DNA of 64,000 bases from Gemmatimonadota bacterium (GCA_040388535.1 JAZKBR010000004.1:372001-436000), one strand, 5' to 3'. Shown: positions 55,127-63,963, counted from the stretch's first letter. The notes: generated by a model from the letters alone, not told the origin. Made by a program: numbers and translations.

Positions 55127-56602
55127 TTGAATCCCATCGACCTGACCGTCATCGTCGTCTATTTCGTGGCCACGCTGGGGATCGGCTTCTGGGTCTCCCG
55201 CGGGCAGCAATCCTCGAGCGACTATTTCCTGGGCGCCCGCGACTTGCCGGCGTGGGGCGTGCTGCTCTCGATCGTCGCGACCGAAACGTCGGCGCTCACT
55301 GTTATCTCGATTCCCGGCGTCGGCGCCCGCGGAGATCTCACCTTTCTGCAGTTGCCGTTCGGCTACCTGGTCGGCCGGATCGGCGTAGCGCTCTGGCTGC
55401 TCCCCGGATATTTCCGCGGCGACCAGGAAACCGCCTACGCCCGACTCGAGAGTCGCTTCGGGACATCCACGCGCCGCCTCCTCTCGATGATCTTCCTGGT
55501 CACGCGCTTCCTGGGCGATGGCGTTCGCGTCTTCGCGGGCGCGATCCCGCTTGCCCTGCTCACTGGCTGGAGCATTCCGGCTGCGATTCTCGCGATGGGC
55601 ACCATCACCCTGATCTACACCTACTTCGGTGGCATCAAGGCGGTGATCTATGCCGACGTGATCCAGCTGATGGTGTACATCTCCGGAGGCATCGCGGCAC
55701 TCGTCATCGCCGTGAAACTCGCGGGTGGATTCGAGCACGCTCAGGCCATCGCTTCCGCGGCCGGCAAACTGCGGGTATTCGATTTCCATTTTTCGCTGAC
55801 CACGCCGTACACCTTCCTCGGCGGCCTGATCGGCGGTGCGCTCCTGGCCGCAGCTTCGCATGGGACCGATCACTTGATTGTGCAGCGCCTGCTCGCGACG
55901 CGCTCGCTGCGCGACGCCCGAATCGCGTTGGTCGGCTCGGGCGTCGTCGTCATCCTGCAGTTCTCGCTCTTCCTGCTGGTCGGCGTGGCACTCTGGGCCG
56001 CGCAGCTGGCGCCGGCCGATGTTCCAGCCGACAAGCTGTTCGGGGCATTCATCCTCGAGCATCTGCCGGTCGGCCTGGCCGGACTGGTCATCGCCGGCAT
56101 TCTTGCTGCAGCAATGAGCTCGCACTCCTCGGCAATCAACGCGCTGGCCTCCTCGATGACACACGACCTTTACGCCGGCTATACCGGCGAGAAGGATCCG
56201 GTCAAACTGCTGCGCGTCGGTCGGATCGTGTCGTTCATCTGGGGAGTCGCGCTGATGGGCGCGGCGCTCGGCTTTCACTTGCTGGAGACCGCGAGCGACA
56301 CACCGGTCGTCGTGCTGGCCCTGTCGATTGCTTCAGTGACGTACGGTGCCACGCTGGGCGTGTATTTCCTCGCCGGCGCCGGTCCGCGCATTGCCGGACG
56401 CGATGTCATTCGGGCCGCGTGCTTCACGATGGCCGTGATGCTCGTCACCATCTTTGCCAAGCAACTGGCACTGCATGGTGTTCCGTGGCTCGCACCGCTC
56501 GGCAAGCTCGCGTGGCCGTGGTATGTACCGATGGGTCTTCTCATCACGCTCGCCGGGGCAAACCTCTCTTCCCTCACCCGTCGCGAGGCCGTCTCCGCGT
56601 GA
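55127..56602 (+). CDS. Sodium:solute symporter (SSS family)
   Basis: 491 aa carrier with about 13 hydrophobic helices. Family regions include QSSSDYFLGARDLPAWGV, FLGDGVRVFAGAIPLALL, YTYFGGIKAVIYADVIQ and SHSSAINALASSMTHDLY. I chose the TTG at 55127, which gives LNPIDLTVIVVYF, because the ATG at 55070 lies before the stem of a terminator; the start remains uncertain as no clear Shine-Dalgarno is seen. Followed by a sugar kinase with a GTGA overlap, it probably imports an amino sugar such as MurNAc or GlcNAc, which is inference. Confidence 0.88.
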   Translation: MNPIDLTVIVVYFVATLGIGFWVSRGQQSSSDYFLGARDLPAWGVLLSIVATETSALTVISIPGVGARGDLTFLQLPFGYLVGRIGVALWLLPGYFRGDQETAYARLESRFGTSTRRLLSMIFLVTRFLGDGVRVFAGAIPLALLTGWSIPAAILAMGTITLIYTYFGGIKAVIYADVIQLMVYISGGIAALVIAVKLAGGFEHAQAIASAAGKLRVFDFHFSLTTPYTFLGGLIGGALLAAASHGTDHLIVQRLLATRSLRDARIALVGSGVVVILQFSLFLLVGVALWAAQLAPADVPADKLFGAFILEHLPVGLAGLVIAGILAAAMSSHSSAINALASSMTHDLYAGYTGEKDPVKLLRVGRIVSFIWGVALMGAALGFHLLETASDTPVVVLALSIASVTYGATLGVYFLAGAGPRIAGRDVIRAACFTMAVMLVTIFAKQLALHGVPWLAPLGKLAWPWYVPMGLLITLAGANLSSLTRREAVSA

Positions 56603-57474
56603 TTGTGCTCGGCGCCGACGTAGGTGGCACCTCAACGCGCGTCGTGCTGTACGACGGCGATGCCGAGCGCGGTCGGGCCGAAGGCCCCGGTGGCCCGATG
56701 CGCCTCGGTGAAGGCGATCGGCTTGCGACACGGCTGGCCGAGCTCGCGCGCCCGCTCCTGCTCCGTGGCGGCAGTGTGCGAGCCGATGCCTTTGTAGTCG
56801 GTGCCTCCGGTGCCGGTCGCAGCGAGGAGCAGGCTGAGTTGCAGGGCGCGCTGGAGAAGCAGCGTCTCGCGTGGCGCGTGCGCGTGACCAGCGACGCCGA
56901 ACTCGCGCGCGCCGCCGCGTTCGAGGGTGGCGCAGGGGTGCTGCTCATCGCGGGCACCGGGAGCATCGCATTGGCGCGTGGCAGCGATGGCAATGAACGG
57001 CGCGTCGGCGGTCGGGGATGGCGCATGGGCGATCAGGGCTCGGCCCACTGGATCGGCGCGCACGCGCTCGAGGCCGTCGGCACGATGCACGACGGGTTGG
57101 GGCCGACGACCCACCTCGCGGAGGCCCTCTGCGTCGCCGCCAAGGTCAACGGTATCGCCGGACTGATTCGCTGGTCGGTTCGTGCCACACTGGCCGAGGT
57201 GGCATCGCTTGCCCCCGCCGTGCTGCGAGCCGCCGACAGTGGCGACCCGGTCGCGGCGGAACTCCGCGAGAGTGCGGTGAACTGGCTGGTGCGTATTGCT
57301 GTTGCCGCCGGTGCCGGACCGTTGCCGGTTGCACTGGCCGGTGGGCTGCTGGCTCCCGAGCGCGGTCTTCGCGAGCGGGTAGCCGAGGCGCTCGAGATCC
57401 GGCACTCCGCCGCCGTATCCCGCAAACCCGTGGACCCTTGCCGCGGAGCGGTCGTGCTGGCGGTTCGGGGCTGA
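56599..57474 (+). CDS. BadF/BadG/BcrA/BcrD-family N-acetylhexosamine kinase
   Basis: 291 aa ASKHA kinase. Phosphate motifs are GADVGGTSTRVVLYD near the N-terminus, IAGTGSIALARG in the middle and ALAGGLLAPE near the C-terminus. The family includes GlcNAc kinases and the Clostridium MurNAc/GlcNAc kinase MurK. The GTG start overlaps the symporter stop as GTGA. It would phosphorylate the sugar brought in by the symporter, completing the salvage route. The exact sugar is not determined. Confidence 0.9.
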   Translation: MIVLGADVGGTSTRVVLYDGDAERGRAEGPGGPMRLGEGDRLATRLAELARPLLLRGGSVRADAFVVGASGAGRSEEQAELQGALEKQRLAWRVRVTSDAELARAAAFEGGAGVLLIAGTGSIALARGSDGNERRVGGRGWRMGDQGSAHWIGAHALEAVGTMHDGLGPTTHLAEALCVAAKVNGIAGLIRWSVRATLAEVASLAPAVLRAADSGDPVAAELRESAVNWLVRIAVAAGAGPLPVALAGGLLAPERGLRERVAEALEIRHSAAVSRKPVDPCRGAVVLAVRG

Positions 57475-57567
57475 CCGTCCCCTGACGTTCCTGACACGCC
57501 CCACGCGCATCATACGTATGGTAGTCATTCTGGTCTCTTCATCCTGGCATCTTTCAAGGACTGGCCT

Positions 57568-59106
57568 GTGAATCGCCGTCGCATCGCCGCGCTCCCACTG
57601 CTCTTTTCACTCCTTGTGGTACCGCTCTCCGCACAATCCCGGAGTGCCACCCGTGATCTCTTCGGCCAGGTGCTCGGCCTCGTGGCCGAGACCGCAGTCG
57701 ATTCTCTGCCATTGGACTCGTTGTACGAACGTGCTGCGCGTGGTCTCGTCGCCCAGCTGAACGATCCCTATGCCGCCCTGCTCTCCCCGAAGGAGATCGC
57801 GGATTTCCAGCGCAACACGCTCGGCAATCGGTACGCCGGCATCGGCGCTCAGATCCGCAGTCAGGGAGACCACGTCACGCTGTTCCGGGTGTATGACGAT
57901 TCGCCGGCTGCGAAGGGCGGCCTGCGCCAGGGCGATCGAATTCTTACGGTCGACACGGTGAACGTTTCCGGGCTCCCGGTCGCCAAGGTGACCAGCTATC
58001 TCCTCGGCCCCCCGGGAACTGACGTCAAGGTGGTCTATCAACGGGTCCCCGAGGCCACGTCGCGCACCACGGTGGTCCATCGCGGCGAGATCCGCATCCC
58101 CGCGGTGCCGTTCACGTTGCTGCTCGGCGACCACGTCGGATACGTCCCGATCCAGCGCTTCAACCAGACCGCCGCACTCGATGTTCAGGCGGCGGTGAAC
58201 CAGCTCGCTCGCGATGGTGCCAAGCGCTATGTACTCGACCTCCGGGGTAACGGCGGTGGCGATCTCGACGCCGCCACCGCGATGGCCGGGCTCTTCCTCA
58301 AGCCGGGTCAGGAAGTCGCCCGGGTCAAGCATCGCGGTCAGGCTCCGATTCTCTACAACGCCGAACAGGTAGTAACCATCGGCGATGCACCGATCGCCGT
58401 CCTGGTGGATGGCGGCACAGCCTCGGCGTCCGAAATTGTCGCCGGGAGCCTGCAGGATCACGATCGTGCCCTCGTGGTGGGCACCCGGTCGTTCGGGAAG
58501 GGTCTCGTCCAGACCCAGCGCGTGCTCCCTGGCGGCTGGGCGCTCCGGCTCACGACGGGGAAGTGGTACACGCCGAGTGGTCGCTCGATTCAGGCGGACC
58601 ACGGCGGCCTGGGCGACGAGCGCTTCATCGAATCCGATAGCGTCGGCGCGCGACCGATCTTTCGTTCGGATGCCGGCCGAGAAGTGATCGGCGGCGGTGG
58701 AGTGACGCCGGAACGGCTCGTTCGCCCTGATTCGATCGCCAAGTCCGAGACCGAACTCGCCCGCGCCCTCGGCAATCGGCAGATCGAGTTCCAGGATGCG
58801 GTTTACGAAGTCGCCCGGAGTGTGCAGCCGACGATCCATTCGGGCTTCGAGATCCAGCCGGCGTGGCGCGACTCGCTCTTCGCGCGGCTCGAGAAGGCCA
58901 AGCTGCCGGTGACGCGCGAACAGTTTGATGCGGCACGGGACGTCGTGGATCGACTTCTCGACGGCCAGGTCGCCGGGCTTGCGCTCGGCGATGGTGAGGC
59001 GTTCCGTCGTCAGGCCAGCCGCGACAAGGTGCTCACGGCCGCAATCGAGCTGATCGACCGCGCCAGCACCCAGCGTCAGTTTCTTGCGAGCGGAATCAAG
59101 GGCTGA
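57568..59106 (+). CDS. S41-family C-terminal processing peptidase
   Basis: 512 aa exported serine protease. A signal peptide covers residues 1-23 (LVVPLSAQS). A PDZ domain lies at about 90-170 (YDDSPAAKGGLRQGDRILTV). The catalytic Ser is in DGGTASASEIVAG and the Lys in RSFGKGLVQTQ, the Ser-Lys dyad of Ctp/Tsp enzymes. It degrades or trims periplasmic proteins. AAGGA precedes the GTG start by 7 nt. Confidence 0.94.
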   Translation: MNRRRIAALPLLFSLLVVPLSAQSRSATRDLFGQVLGLVAETAVDSLPLDSLYERAARGLVAQLNDPYAALLSPKEIADFQRNTLGNRYAGIGAQIRSQGDHVTLFRVYDDSPAAKGGLRQGDRILTVDTVNVSGLPVAKVTSYLLGPPGTDVKVVYQRVPEATSRTTVVHRGEIRIPAVPFTLLLGDHVGYVPIQRFNQTAALDVQAAVNQLARDGAKRYVLDLRGNGGGDLDAATAMAGLFLKPGQEVARVKHRGQAPILYNAEQVVTIGDAPIAVLVDGGTASASEIVAGSLQDHDRALVVGTRSFGKGLVQTQRVLPGGWALRLTTGKWYTPSGRSIQADHGGLGDERFIESDSVGARPIFRSDAGREVIGGGGVTPERLVRPDSIAKSETELARALGNRQIEFQDAVYEVARSVQPTIHSGFEIQPAWRDSLFARLEKAKLPVTREQFDAARDVVDRLLDGQVAGLALGDGEAFRRQASRDKVLTAAIELIDRASTQRQFLASGIKG

Positions 59107-59123
59107 GCCGGCCGGACCACCAC

Positions 59124-59166
59124 AAGAGAGCGGGGCGACGGCAATGCCGTCGCCCCGCTCTCTTTT
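59124..59166. terminator. Strong bidirectional terminator between convergent genes
   Basis: An 18-19 bp perfect stem (59124-59142 with 59146-59164, loop AAT) is followed by TTTT on the plus strand. It sits between the S41 protease and the convergent permease gene and can serve both. Confidence 0.88.
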
Positions 59167-59182
59167 CCCACCGCACTCTGCG

Positions 59183-60682
59183 TCAGTCGAGGTTGTCGGT
59201 CACTACATCGCGGCCGGTGCGCAGCACCGAGTTCTTGTAGCCATAGGCGAAGTAGAGCACCACTCCCAGCACCAGCCAGATTCCGAAACGTTCCCAGGCA
59301 GTGCGCGGCAGCCCCTTCATCACGAAGAGGCAGGCAGCGGCCCCGAGGGGAGCAACCACCCAGATGAATGGCACCCGGAAGCCGCGCGGGCGTTCCGGCT
59401 CACGTACGCGCAGCACCAGCACGCCAACACAGACCAGCGCGAAGGCCGCGAGGGTTCCGATGTTGGTGAGGTCGTAGATCATGTTCTCTTCGGCACCAAG
59501 CGCACCGAGACCGACGAAGACACCGGTGATGATCGTCGTGACGTGCGGCACGCGTGTCTTCGGATGAACCTTCGCCGCCCAGCGCGGCATCAGGCCGTCC
59601 TTCGCCATGCCGAAGAAGATGCGCGGCTGGCCGTACTGGAATACCAGCAGCACCGCCGACAGCGAAACCACCGCACCCGCCGCAACAATCCAGCTCGTCT
59701 TGTGCAGGCCAGCGAGTTCGAGCGCGCGTGCCAGCGGATCCGATGCGGCCAGTTGCTGGTAGGGCACGATGCCGGTCGCCACGGCTCCGACAATCACATA
59801 GATGAGGGTACAGATGGCGAGTCCGCCCAGAATGCCGATCGGCAGATTGCGCTGCGGATTCTTCGTTTCCTCTGCTGCCGTCGAGACAGCATCGAAACCG
59901 ATGTAGGCGAAGAAAACGATCGCGGCGCCCTGGTGAATGCCCCGGAAGCCATTGGGTGCGAACGGGACGTAGTTGGCCGGGTTGATGTGCTGCGCCCCGA
60001 CGATCACGAAGAGCGCCAGCACGGCCAGCTTGATCGCAACCATGATGTTGTTGGCACGAGCACTCTCCCGGACCCCGCGGAGCAGCAGCCAGGTAATCAA
60101 CGCGACAATCGCAAAGGCCGGCAGATTGAGAATGATCGGCACCCCGCCGATGTGTGGCGCCGTCTCGAGCAGGCCGTGCACCGCGGCATCATTGCTGGTG
60201 GTCGCCTGCAAGTAACCGTGCGTGAGCCAGGGTGGGAGCGTGATCCCGAATCCGCTGAGGAGCGAAACGAAGTAGCCGCTCCAGGCCACGGCGACGGCGA
60301 TGTTGCCGACCGCGTATTCGAGGATCAGGTCCCACCCGATGATCCAGGCGAGCATCTCGCCGAGCGTCGCGTAGGTGTAGGCATAGGCCGATCCGGCCTG
60401 GGGAATCATCGAAGCGAGCTCGGCATAGCAGAGCGCGGCCAGTCCGCACACCGCACCGAGGAGCAGGAACGACAGGATGAGCGCAGGCCCGGCACCCGCG
60501 CGAATCACGGTGCCGTCACGCGCGATCTCTCCGGCGGCCGCCGTCCCCAGCGACGAGAAGATGCCGGCACCGATCACGGCGCCGATCGCCAGCATAATCA
60601 GGTCGCCGGCACCCAGGGTGCGGATCAGGCCGCGTTCGGTCTCGGCGGCGATCGGCTTGCGAGCAAAGAATTGGGCGAGCAT
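59183..60682 (-). CDS. Amino acid permease (APC family, cationic amino acid transporter type)
   Basis: 499 aa inner-membrane transporter with about 13-14 helices. APC marks are LGAGDLIMLAIGAVIGAGIF in helix 1, AELASMIPQAGSAYAYTYAT in helix 3 and FFAYIGFDAVSTAAEETKNP in helix 6. It resembles the CAT/YfnA subgroup rather than GABA permeases. The ATG at 60682 lies 7 nt after the tonB2 stop. The substrate is unknown. Confidence 0.93.
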   Translation of the reverse strand: MLAQFFARKPIAAETERGLIRTLGAGDLIMLAIGAVIGAGIFSSLGTAAAGEIARDGTVIRAGAGPALILSFLLLGAVCGLAALCYAELASMIPQAGSAYAYTYATLGEMLAWIIGWDLILEYAVGNIAVAVAWSGYFVSLLSGFGITLPPWLTHGYLQATTSNDAAVHGLLETAPHIGGVPIILNLPAFAIVALITWLLLRGVRESARANNIMVAIKLAVLALFVIVGAQHINPANYVPFAPNGFRGIHQGAAIVFFAYIGFDAVSTAAEETKNPQRNLPIGILGGLAICTLIYVIVGAVATGIVPYQQLAASDPLARALELAGLHKTSWIVAAGAVVSLSAVLLVFQYGQPRIFFGMAKDGLMPRWAAKVHPKTRVPHVTTIITGVFVGLGALGAEENMIYDLTNIGTLAAFALVCVGVLVLRVREPERPRGFRVPFIWVVAPLGAAACLFVMKGLPRTAWERFGIWLVLGVVLYFAYGYKNSVLRTGRDVVTDNLD

Positions 60683-60689
60683 GGGCCCC

Positions 60690-61406
60690 CTAGAAGGTGA
60701 CGGTGACGACAACCGAGGCAGCGACTGCTTTGCCCAACGAGTCGCGCGCGGGAGTGAAGCCGTAGTTCCGCATCGCTTCATCGAACTTCTTGGCATAGCC
60801 TTTGTCCGCAATTGGCGGAGTGACCTTGATATCAAGCACTTTTCCCTGCGCGTCGACACTGAACATCACATCCACCGTCACCCCTCGGAGCGACTTCGGC
60901 GAGTTTAGCGTCGGAATAATCATCTGCTTCGAGACCGGCTCCGTACCACCACGACCGTTGCCGTTGCCACCGCCGCTACCACTCCCGCTCCCCGGTCCGG
61001 TCCCGCTGCCGCTGCCAGGGCCGACGCCCGTGCCATTGCCGCCGCCCGAGCCACCGCCGGTGCCACCTGCGACCTGACTGCTGCTGGCGGGCGTGGTATC
61101 GCGGAAGGCCATCGGCGCTTCGGCTACCGGCGTCGGCGGTGGCGGCACCACTTCCGGCGGGACCACGAGTGGTGGCGGCGGAATCTCGGCCGCAGTCGGT
61201 GGTGGAGGCGGGGCTGCGGTGAACGCCGTACCGCCGTTTCCTCCTCCACCGCCGCCACCGAGCGCCAGTCGAAACGCCTCACCGATCGGGGAGGATGTTG
61301 GCGGCATCACCTGCGCCGTCACGCGCAGGAGCGCGTAGATCAACAGCAGGTGCAGCAGCGCGGAAATGACAATCGCTGCCCGGCTACGCTCGGGCGGGAG
61401 TGGCAT
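60690..61406 (-). CDS. Second TonB-like energy transducer
   Basis: 238 aa. A membrane helix at about 10-28 follows a short cytoplasmic start, then a Pro-rich stretch and a Gly/Ser/Asn-rich linker of about 60 residues with a GSGSG repeat pattern. The C-terminal 80 residues form a TonB-like or TonB-C-like domain (SLRGVTVDVMFSVDAQGKVL, YAKKFDEAMRNYGFTPARDS). It lacks the usual YP motif of TonB, so it may be a TolA-like or partner-specific transducer. It follows the second exbD gene by 73 nt. Confidence 0.8.
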   Translation of the reverse strand: MPLPPERSRAAIVISALLHLLLIYALLRVTAQVMPPTSSPIGEAFRLALGGGGGGGNGGTAFTAAPPPPPTAAEIPPPPLVVPPEVVPPPPTPVAEAPMAFRDTTPASSSQVAGGTGGGSGGGNGTGVGPGSGSGTGPGSGSGSGGGNGNGRGGTEPVSKQMIIPTLNSPKSLRGVTVDVMFSVDAQGKVLDIKVTPPIADKGYAKKFDEAMRNYGFTPARDSLGKAVAASVVVTVTF

Positions 61407-61479
61407 GCTCGCACGAACGCGGGCGCCCCCGGTGGGAGCGCCCGCGTCGCGGACAGCCGGTGGAGACTTCAAGTCCCGC

Positions 61480-61893
61480 TCAGTTCGCCTCGATCGGGGT
61501 GAAGCCGACAATCTGTACTCCGGCTCCGCGCGCGATGTCAATCGCCTCGATCAGGTCGCCATACACCCGCGTCGGATCCGGCTTGACGAAAAGCAGCTTC
61601 GCCGGCCGGGCGTCGTAGATGGTGTGAAACGCCTGTTCCAGCTGCGGCTTGGAATAGACGGTGCCGTTGATGGCGTAGCTCCCATCGGCCTTGAGCTGGA
61701 GCACGATCTGATTGCTCTGCGCCGAATTGTTCTGCACCCCGGTCTCGACCGGTGGAATCTGGATGTCGATGGCGGCGCGCTTGAGGGCCTGCACGATCAT
61801 GAAGATGATCAGCAGCACCAGCAGCACGTCGATCATGGGCGTCACGTTGATGTCGGAGTTGACGCCCCCGGAACTACCTGCGGCCATGGCCAT
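61480..61893 (-). CDS. ExbD/TolR-family biopolymer transport protein (first copy downstream)
   Basis: 137 aa. One membrane helix (about 20-40) contains the essential Asp of the family in VTPMIDVLLVLLIIFM. The periplasmic domain follows, with YSKPQLEQAFHTIYDARP. It works with the ExbB-like channel to harness proton motive force. It lies 3 nt after the other exbD gene. Confidence 0.95.
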   Translation of the reverse strand: MAMAAGSSGGVNSDINVTPMIDVLLVLLIIFMIVQALKRAAIDIQIPPVETGVQNNSAQSNQIVLQLKADGSYAINGTVYSKPQLEQAFHTIYDARPAKLLFVKPDPTRVYGDLIEAIDIARGAGVQIVGFTPIEAN

Positions 61894-61896
61894 CGG

Positions 61897-62349
61897 CTAC
61901 TTCTCCTTGTCCTTGGGCACCGACGAAAGTCCGCCCTTGCGATCGGTGATCGCGACCAGGACGCGGGCGCCAGCGCGGCGCCCCATCTCAACGGCTTCCT
62001 GCACCTTGCTGTACGGCAGCCCGATATCGGCCTTGAAGAACAGGATCTTGTCCTTCGTCCGTGAAGCGTACATCGACTTCAGTTGTGCCTCGGCCTGATC
62101 CTTGGGAATCGGCTTCATATCGATGAAGTAGTTTCCCTGGTTGTCCAGGCCCAAGGTGATCTCGTCATCCTCCTCGGCGCGCGAATCCACGTTCTGACCG
62201 CTGGGCATCGTCGCCTGGAAACCGGATGCCAGCACCGGCGTGACGATCATGAAGATGATCAGGAGCACCAGCATCACGTCGATCATCGGCGTGACGTTGA
62301 TGTCCGCATTCACCTTCCCCTTGCCAGAACTACCCGTGGATATGGCCAC
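61897..62349 (-). CDS. ExbD/TolR-family biopolymer transport protein
   Basis: 150 aa. The helix (about 20-42) has the proton-path Asp in VTPMIDVMLVLLIIFM. The periplasmic part is more acidic than in its neighbour (SRAEEDDEITLGLD). The GTG start lies within the exbB 3' end (20-nt overlap), so expression is coupled. The pair of different ExbD proteins suggests a heteromeric or two-system arrangement. Confidence 0.95.
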   Translation of the reverse strand: MAISTGSSGKGKVNADINVTPMIDVMLVLLIIFMIVTPVLASGFQATMPSGQNVDSRAEEDDEITLGLDNQGNYFIDMKPIPKDQAEAQLKSMYASRTKDKILFFKADIGLPYSKVQEAVEMGRRAGARVLVAITDRKGGLSSVPKDKEK

Positions 62350-63079
62350 TGCCGCTCACCGCCTTCTGCGCCTGGAACTCCTTGGTGAAGATCGAGCGGC
62401 CGAACTCGCTCCCCACGCTCTTGATCAGGTAGTCGATGAGCTCCTTCGAGGTGTAGGTCATCTCGACGGCGAGGTTCTCGACCTTGGTGGTGAAGTAGTT
62501 GTACGCCCACACGGCCGGGATGGCGACGATGAGGCCGAAGGCGGTGGTGATCAGTGCTTCTGCGATGCCGGAGCCGATGCCGGCCAGGCCGCCCGACGCG
62601 CCGCCAGACGACATCGCCTGGAAGGCGTTGACGATACCCATCGTGGTGCCGAGCAGACCGACGAACGGCGCCGTCGAACCGACCGTGCCGAGGATGCCGA
62701 GGCCGCGCTTGAACTCGGCCAGGGTGATCATCATCTGGCGCTCGACGGCGCGCTCGGCCGAGTTGATGTCGGCGGCGGTGATCGTAGCGCGGTCACGAAG
62801 GAGCGGCTTCACTTCGGCCAGAGCGCCACCGAGGACGCGAGCCACGTGTGATTCCTTGTTCTTCTCGGCCAGCGTGATGGCCTGATCGAGATTCTCTTCC
62901 TGAATCGCGCGGGAGAACTGCGGGGCGAACTTGCGGGTGCCCGCTTCGCTCTTCTTGATCTTGATGAGCTTCTGGATGCAGATGGTCAGGGAGTAGACCG
63001 ACATGATCGCGAGGACCACGACGATACCCCGGGCGAACAGACCGGCATCTTCCCACAGCTTCAGCATACTGGTGTTCAT
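62330..63079 (-). CDS. ExbB/TolQ/MotA-family proton channel
   Basis: 249 aa with three membrane helices, near 15-35, 140-160 and 175-200. The family core reads LGILGTVGSTAPFVGLLGTTMGIV and ALITTAFGLIVAIPAVWAYN, where the Thr residues line the proton path. It forms the pentameric channel of the Ton system with the ExbD proteins. Confidence 0.96.
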   Translation of the reverse strand: MNTSMLKLWEDAGLFARGIVVVLAIMSVYSLTICIQKLIKIKKSEAGTRKFAPQFSRAIQEENLDQAITLAEKNKESHVARVLGGALAEVKPLLRDRATITAADINSAERAVERQMMITLAEFKRGLGILGTVGSTAPFVGLLGTTMGIVNAFQAMSSGGASGGLAGIGSGIAEALITTAFGLIVAIPAVWAYNYFTTKVENLAVEMTYTSKELIDYLIKSVGSEFGRSIFTKEFQAQKAVSGSGHIHG

Positions 63080-63148
63080 TGGATGACCTTTCCTGAGTGA
63101 AGAGTTCCGGCCGCGACGGCGCGGCCCGCGATTACGGCGTAGGCGCCG

Positions 63149-63859
63149 TCAACCTGTCAACTTGAACGACACTGCCTGATCGACCAGCTGGCGGACCGGC
63201 GCCCCACGGATCTTGGCCGGCTTGAACCGCGACTTCTTGATTGCCTCGATGGCCGGAGCCTCGAAGGCCTTGTTGGTGCTGCTGAGCACCTGAATCGTCC
63301 CGGCCTCGGGGCGGCCATCGGTGCCAACAACGAACCGGAGCGAGACCTTGCCCTCGACGCCGGCGCCCTTGAGCACGGGCGGGTAGGTCGGCTGCGGGCC
63401 ATCGAGATACTGGACCGGATCATCGACCTGATCTACCGTGAACGACTCGCCGCTGACGATGTCGACCGGACCGGTGCCGCCGACGACGCCCTTCGCGATA
63501 CCGCCCTCGACACCCTTACCCGAGAAGTCCTTTGCGTTGAACTTCTGGTTGAGATCGACCGGCGGAATCTCGGTCGGGATCTCCTTCGGCGGCACGATGG
63601 TCTGGAATCCCTGTGGCGGAGGATTCTGCGAGACGACCACGTCCGGCGGCGGCTGATCGGGTGGCGGTGGTGGTGGCGGGTCGGGCGGCTTGATGAAGAC
63701 CGCGGTACTGTCCGCGAGGAGTTTCTTGACCGTTTCAGCCGCGCCTTGCGTGGCCTTCACGGCGCCGAAGATCAGCAGGACATGGAAGATCACGGACAGG
63801 ATGAGCTGTCCGGTCGACTGTTCCTTCTTCGGCTTGGATTCGATCAGGTTCTCGAACAC
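63149..63859 (-). CDS. TonB energy transducer
   Basis: 236 aa. A membrane anchor (about 18-38) is followed by a Pro-rich periplasmic spacer (PPDPPPPPPPDQPPPDVV) and a C-terminal TonB domain (LDGPQPTYPPVLKGAGVEG, AIEAIKKSRFKPAKIRGAPV) with the conserved YPP. It couples ExbB/ExbD to outer-membrane receptors such as the one at 2123-5425. The GTG start has GGAGG about 9 nt upstream. First gene of the ton unit. Confidence 0.95.
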   Translation of the reverse strand: MFENLIESKPKKEQSTGQLILSVIFHVLLIFGAVKATQGAAETVKKLLADSTAVFIKPPDPPPPPPPDQPPPDVVVSQNPPPQGFQTIVPPKEIPTEIPPVDLNQKFNAKDFSGKGVEGGIAKGVVGGTGPVDIVSGESFTVDQVDDPVQYLDGPQPTYPPVLKGAGVEGKVSLRFVVGTDGRPEAGTIQVLSSTNKAFEAPAIEAIKKSRFKPAKIRGAPVRQLVDQAVSFKLTG

Positions 63860-63901
63860 GCGGACGGACCTCCGCTGATGGGACGTGGTACTGCGCTGTC
63901 A

Positions 63902-63963
63902 GGGTGAAATGTCACCCGACGAGTTCGCGGTGGCCTCACCGCTGGATGACAATTCGATGACAA
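63902..63963. promoter_or_regulatory. Cluster of inverted and direct repeats upstream of tonB
   Basis: Two inverted repeats, GGGTGA-N4-TCACCC (63902-63917) and GCGGTG-N4-CACCGC (63927-63942), are followed by a direct repeat GATGACAA at 63945-63952 and 63956-63963, an 11-bp period. They lie in the leader or promoter region of the ton unit and look like regulator sites. Which proteins bind is unknown. Confidence 0.45.

Noticed and set aside
55103-56278. Long antisense reading frame (391 codons) opposite the symporter gene
   Set aside because: It is rich in Arg, Gln, Glu and Asp with no family motif, and is explained by high GC3 of the real gene. Similar antisense frames at 33841-35343, 46680-48374 and 59084-60700 were rejected for the same reason.
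54907-56598. Upstream extension of the BadF-type kinase frame to 54907
   Set aside because: The first 560 codons are Arg/Pro-rich shadow of the IscA-like and symporter genes. The kinase family starts at the GTG at 56599.
60930-61270. Low-complexity Gly/Ser/Pro-coding repeats that could look like a minisatellite
   Set aside because: They encode the linker and Pro-rich regions of the second TonB protein.
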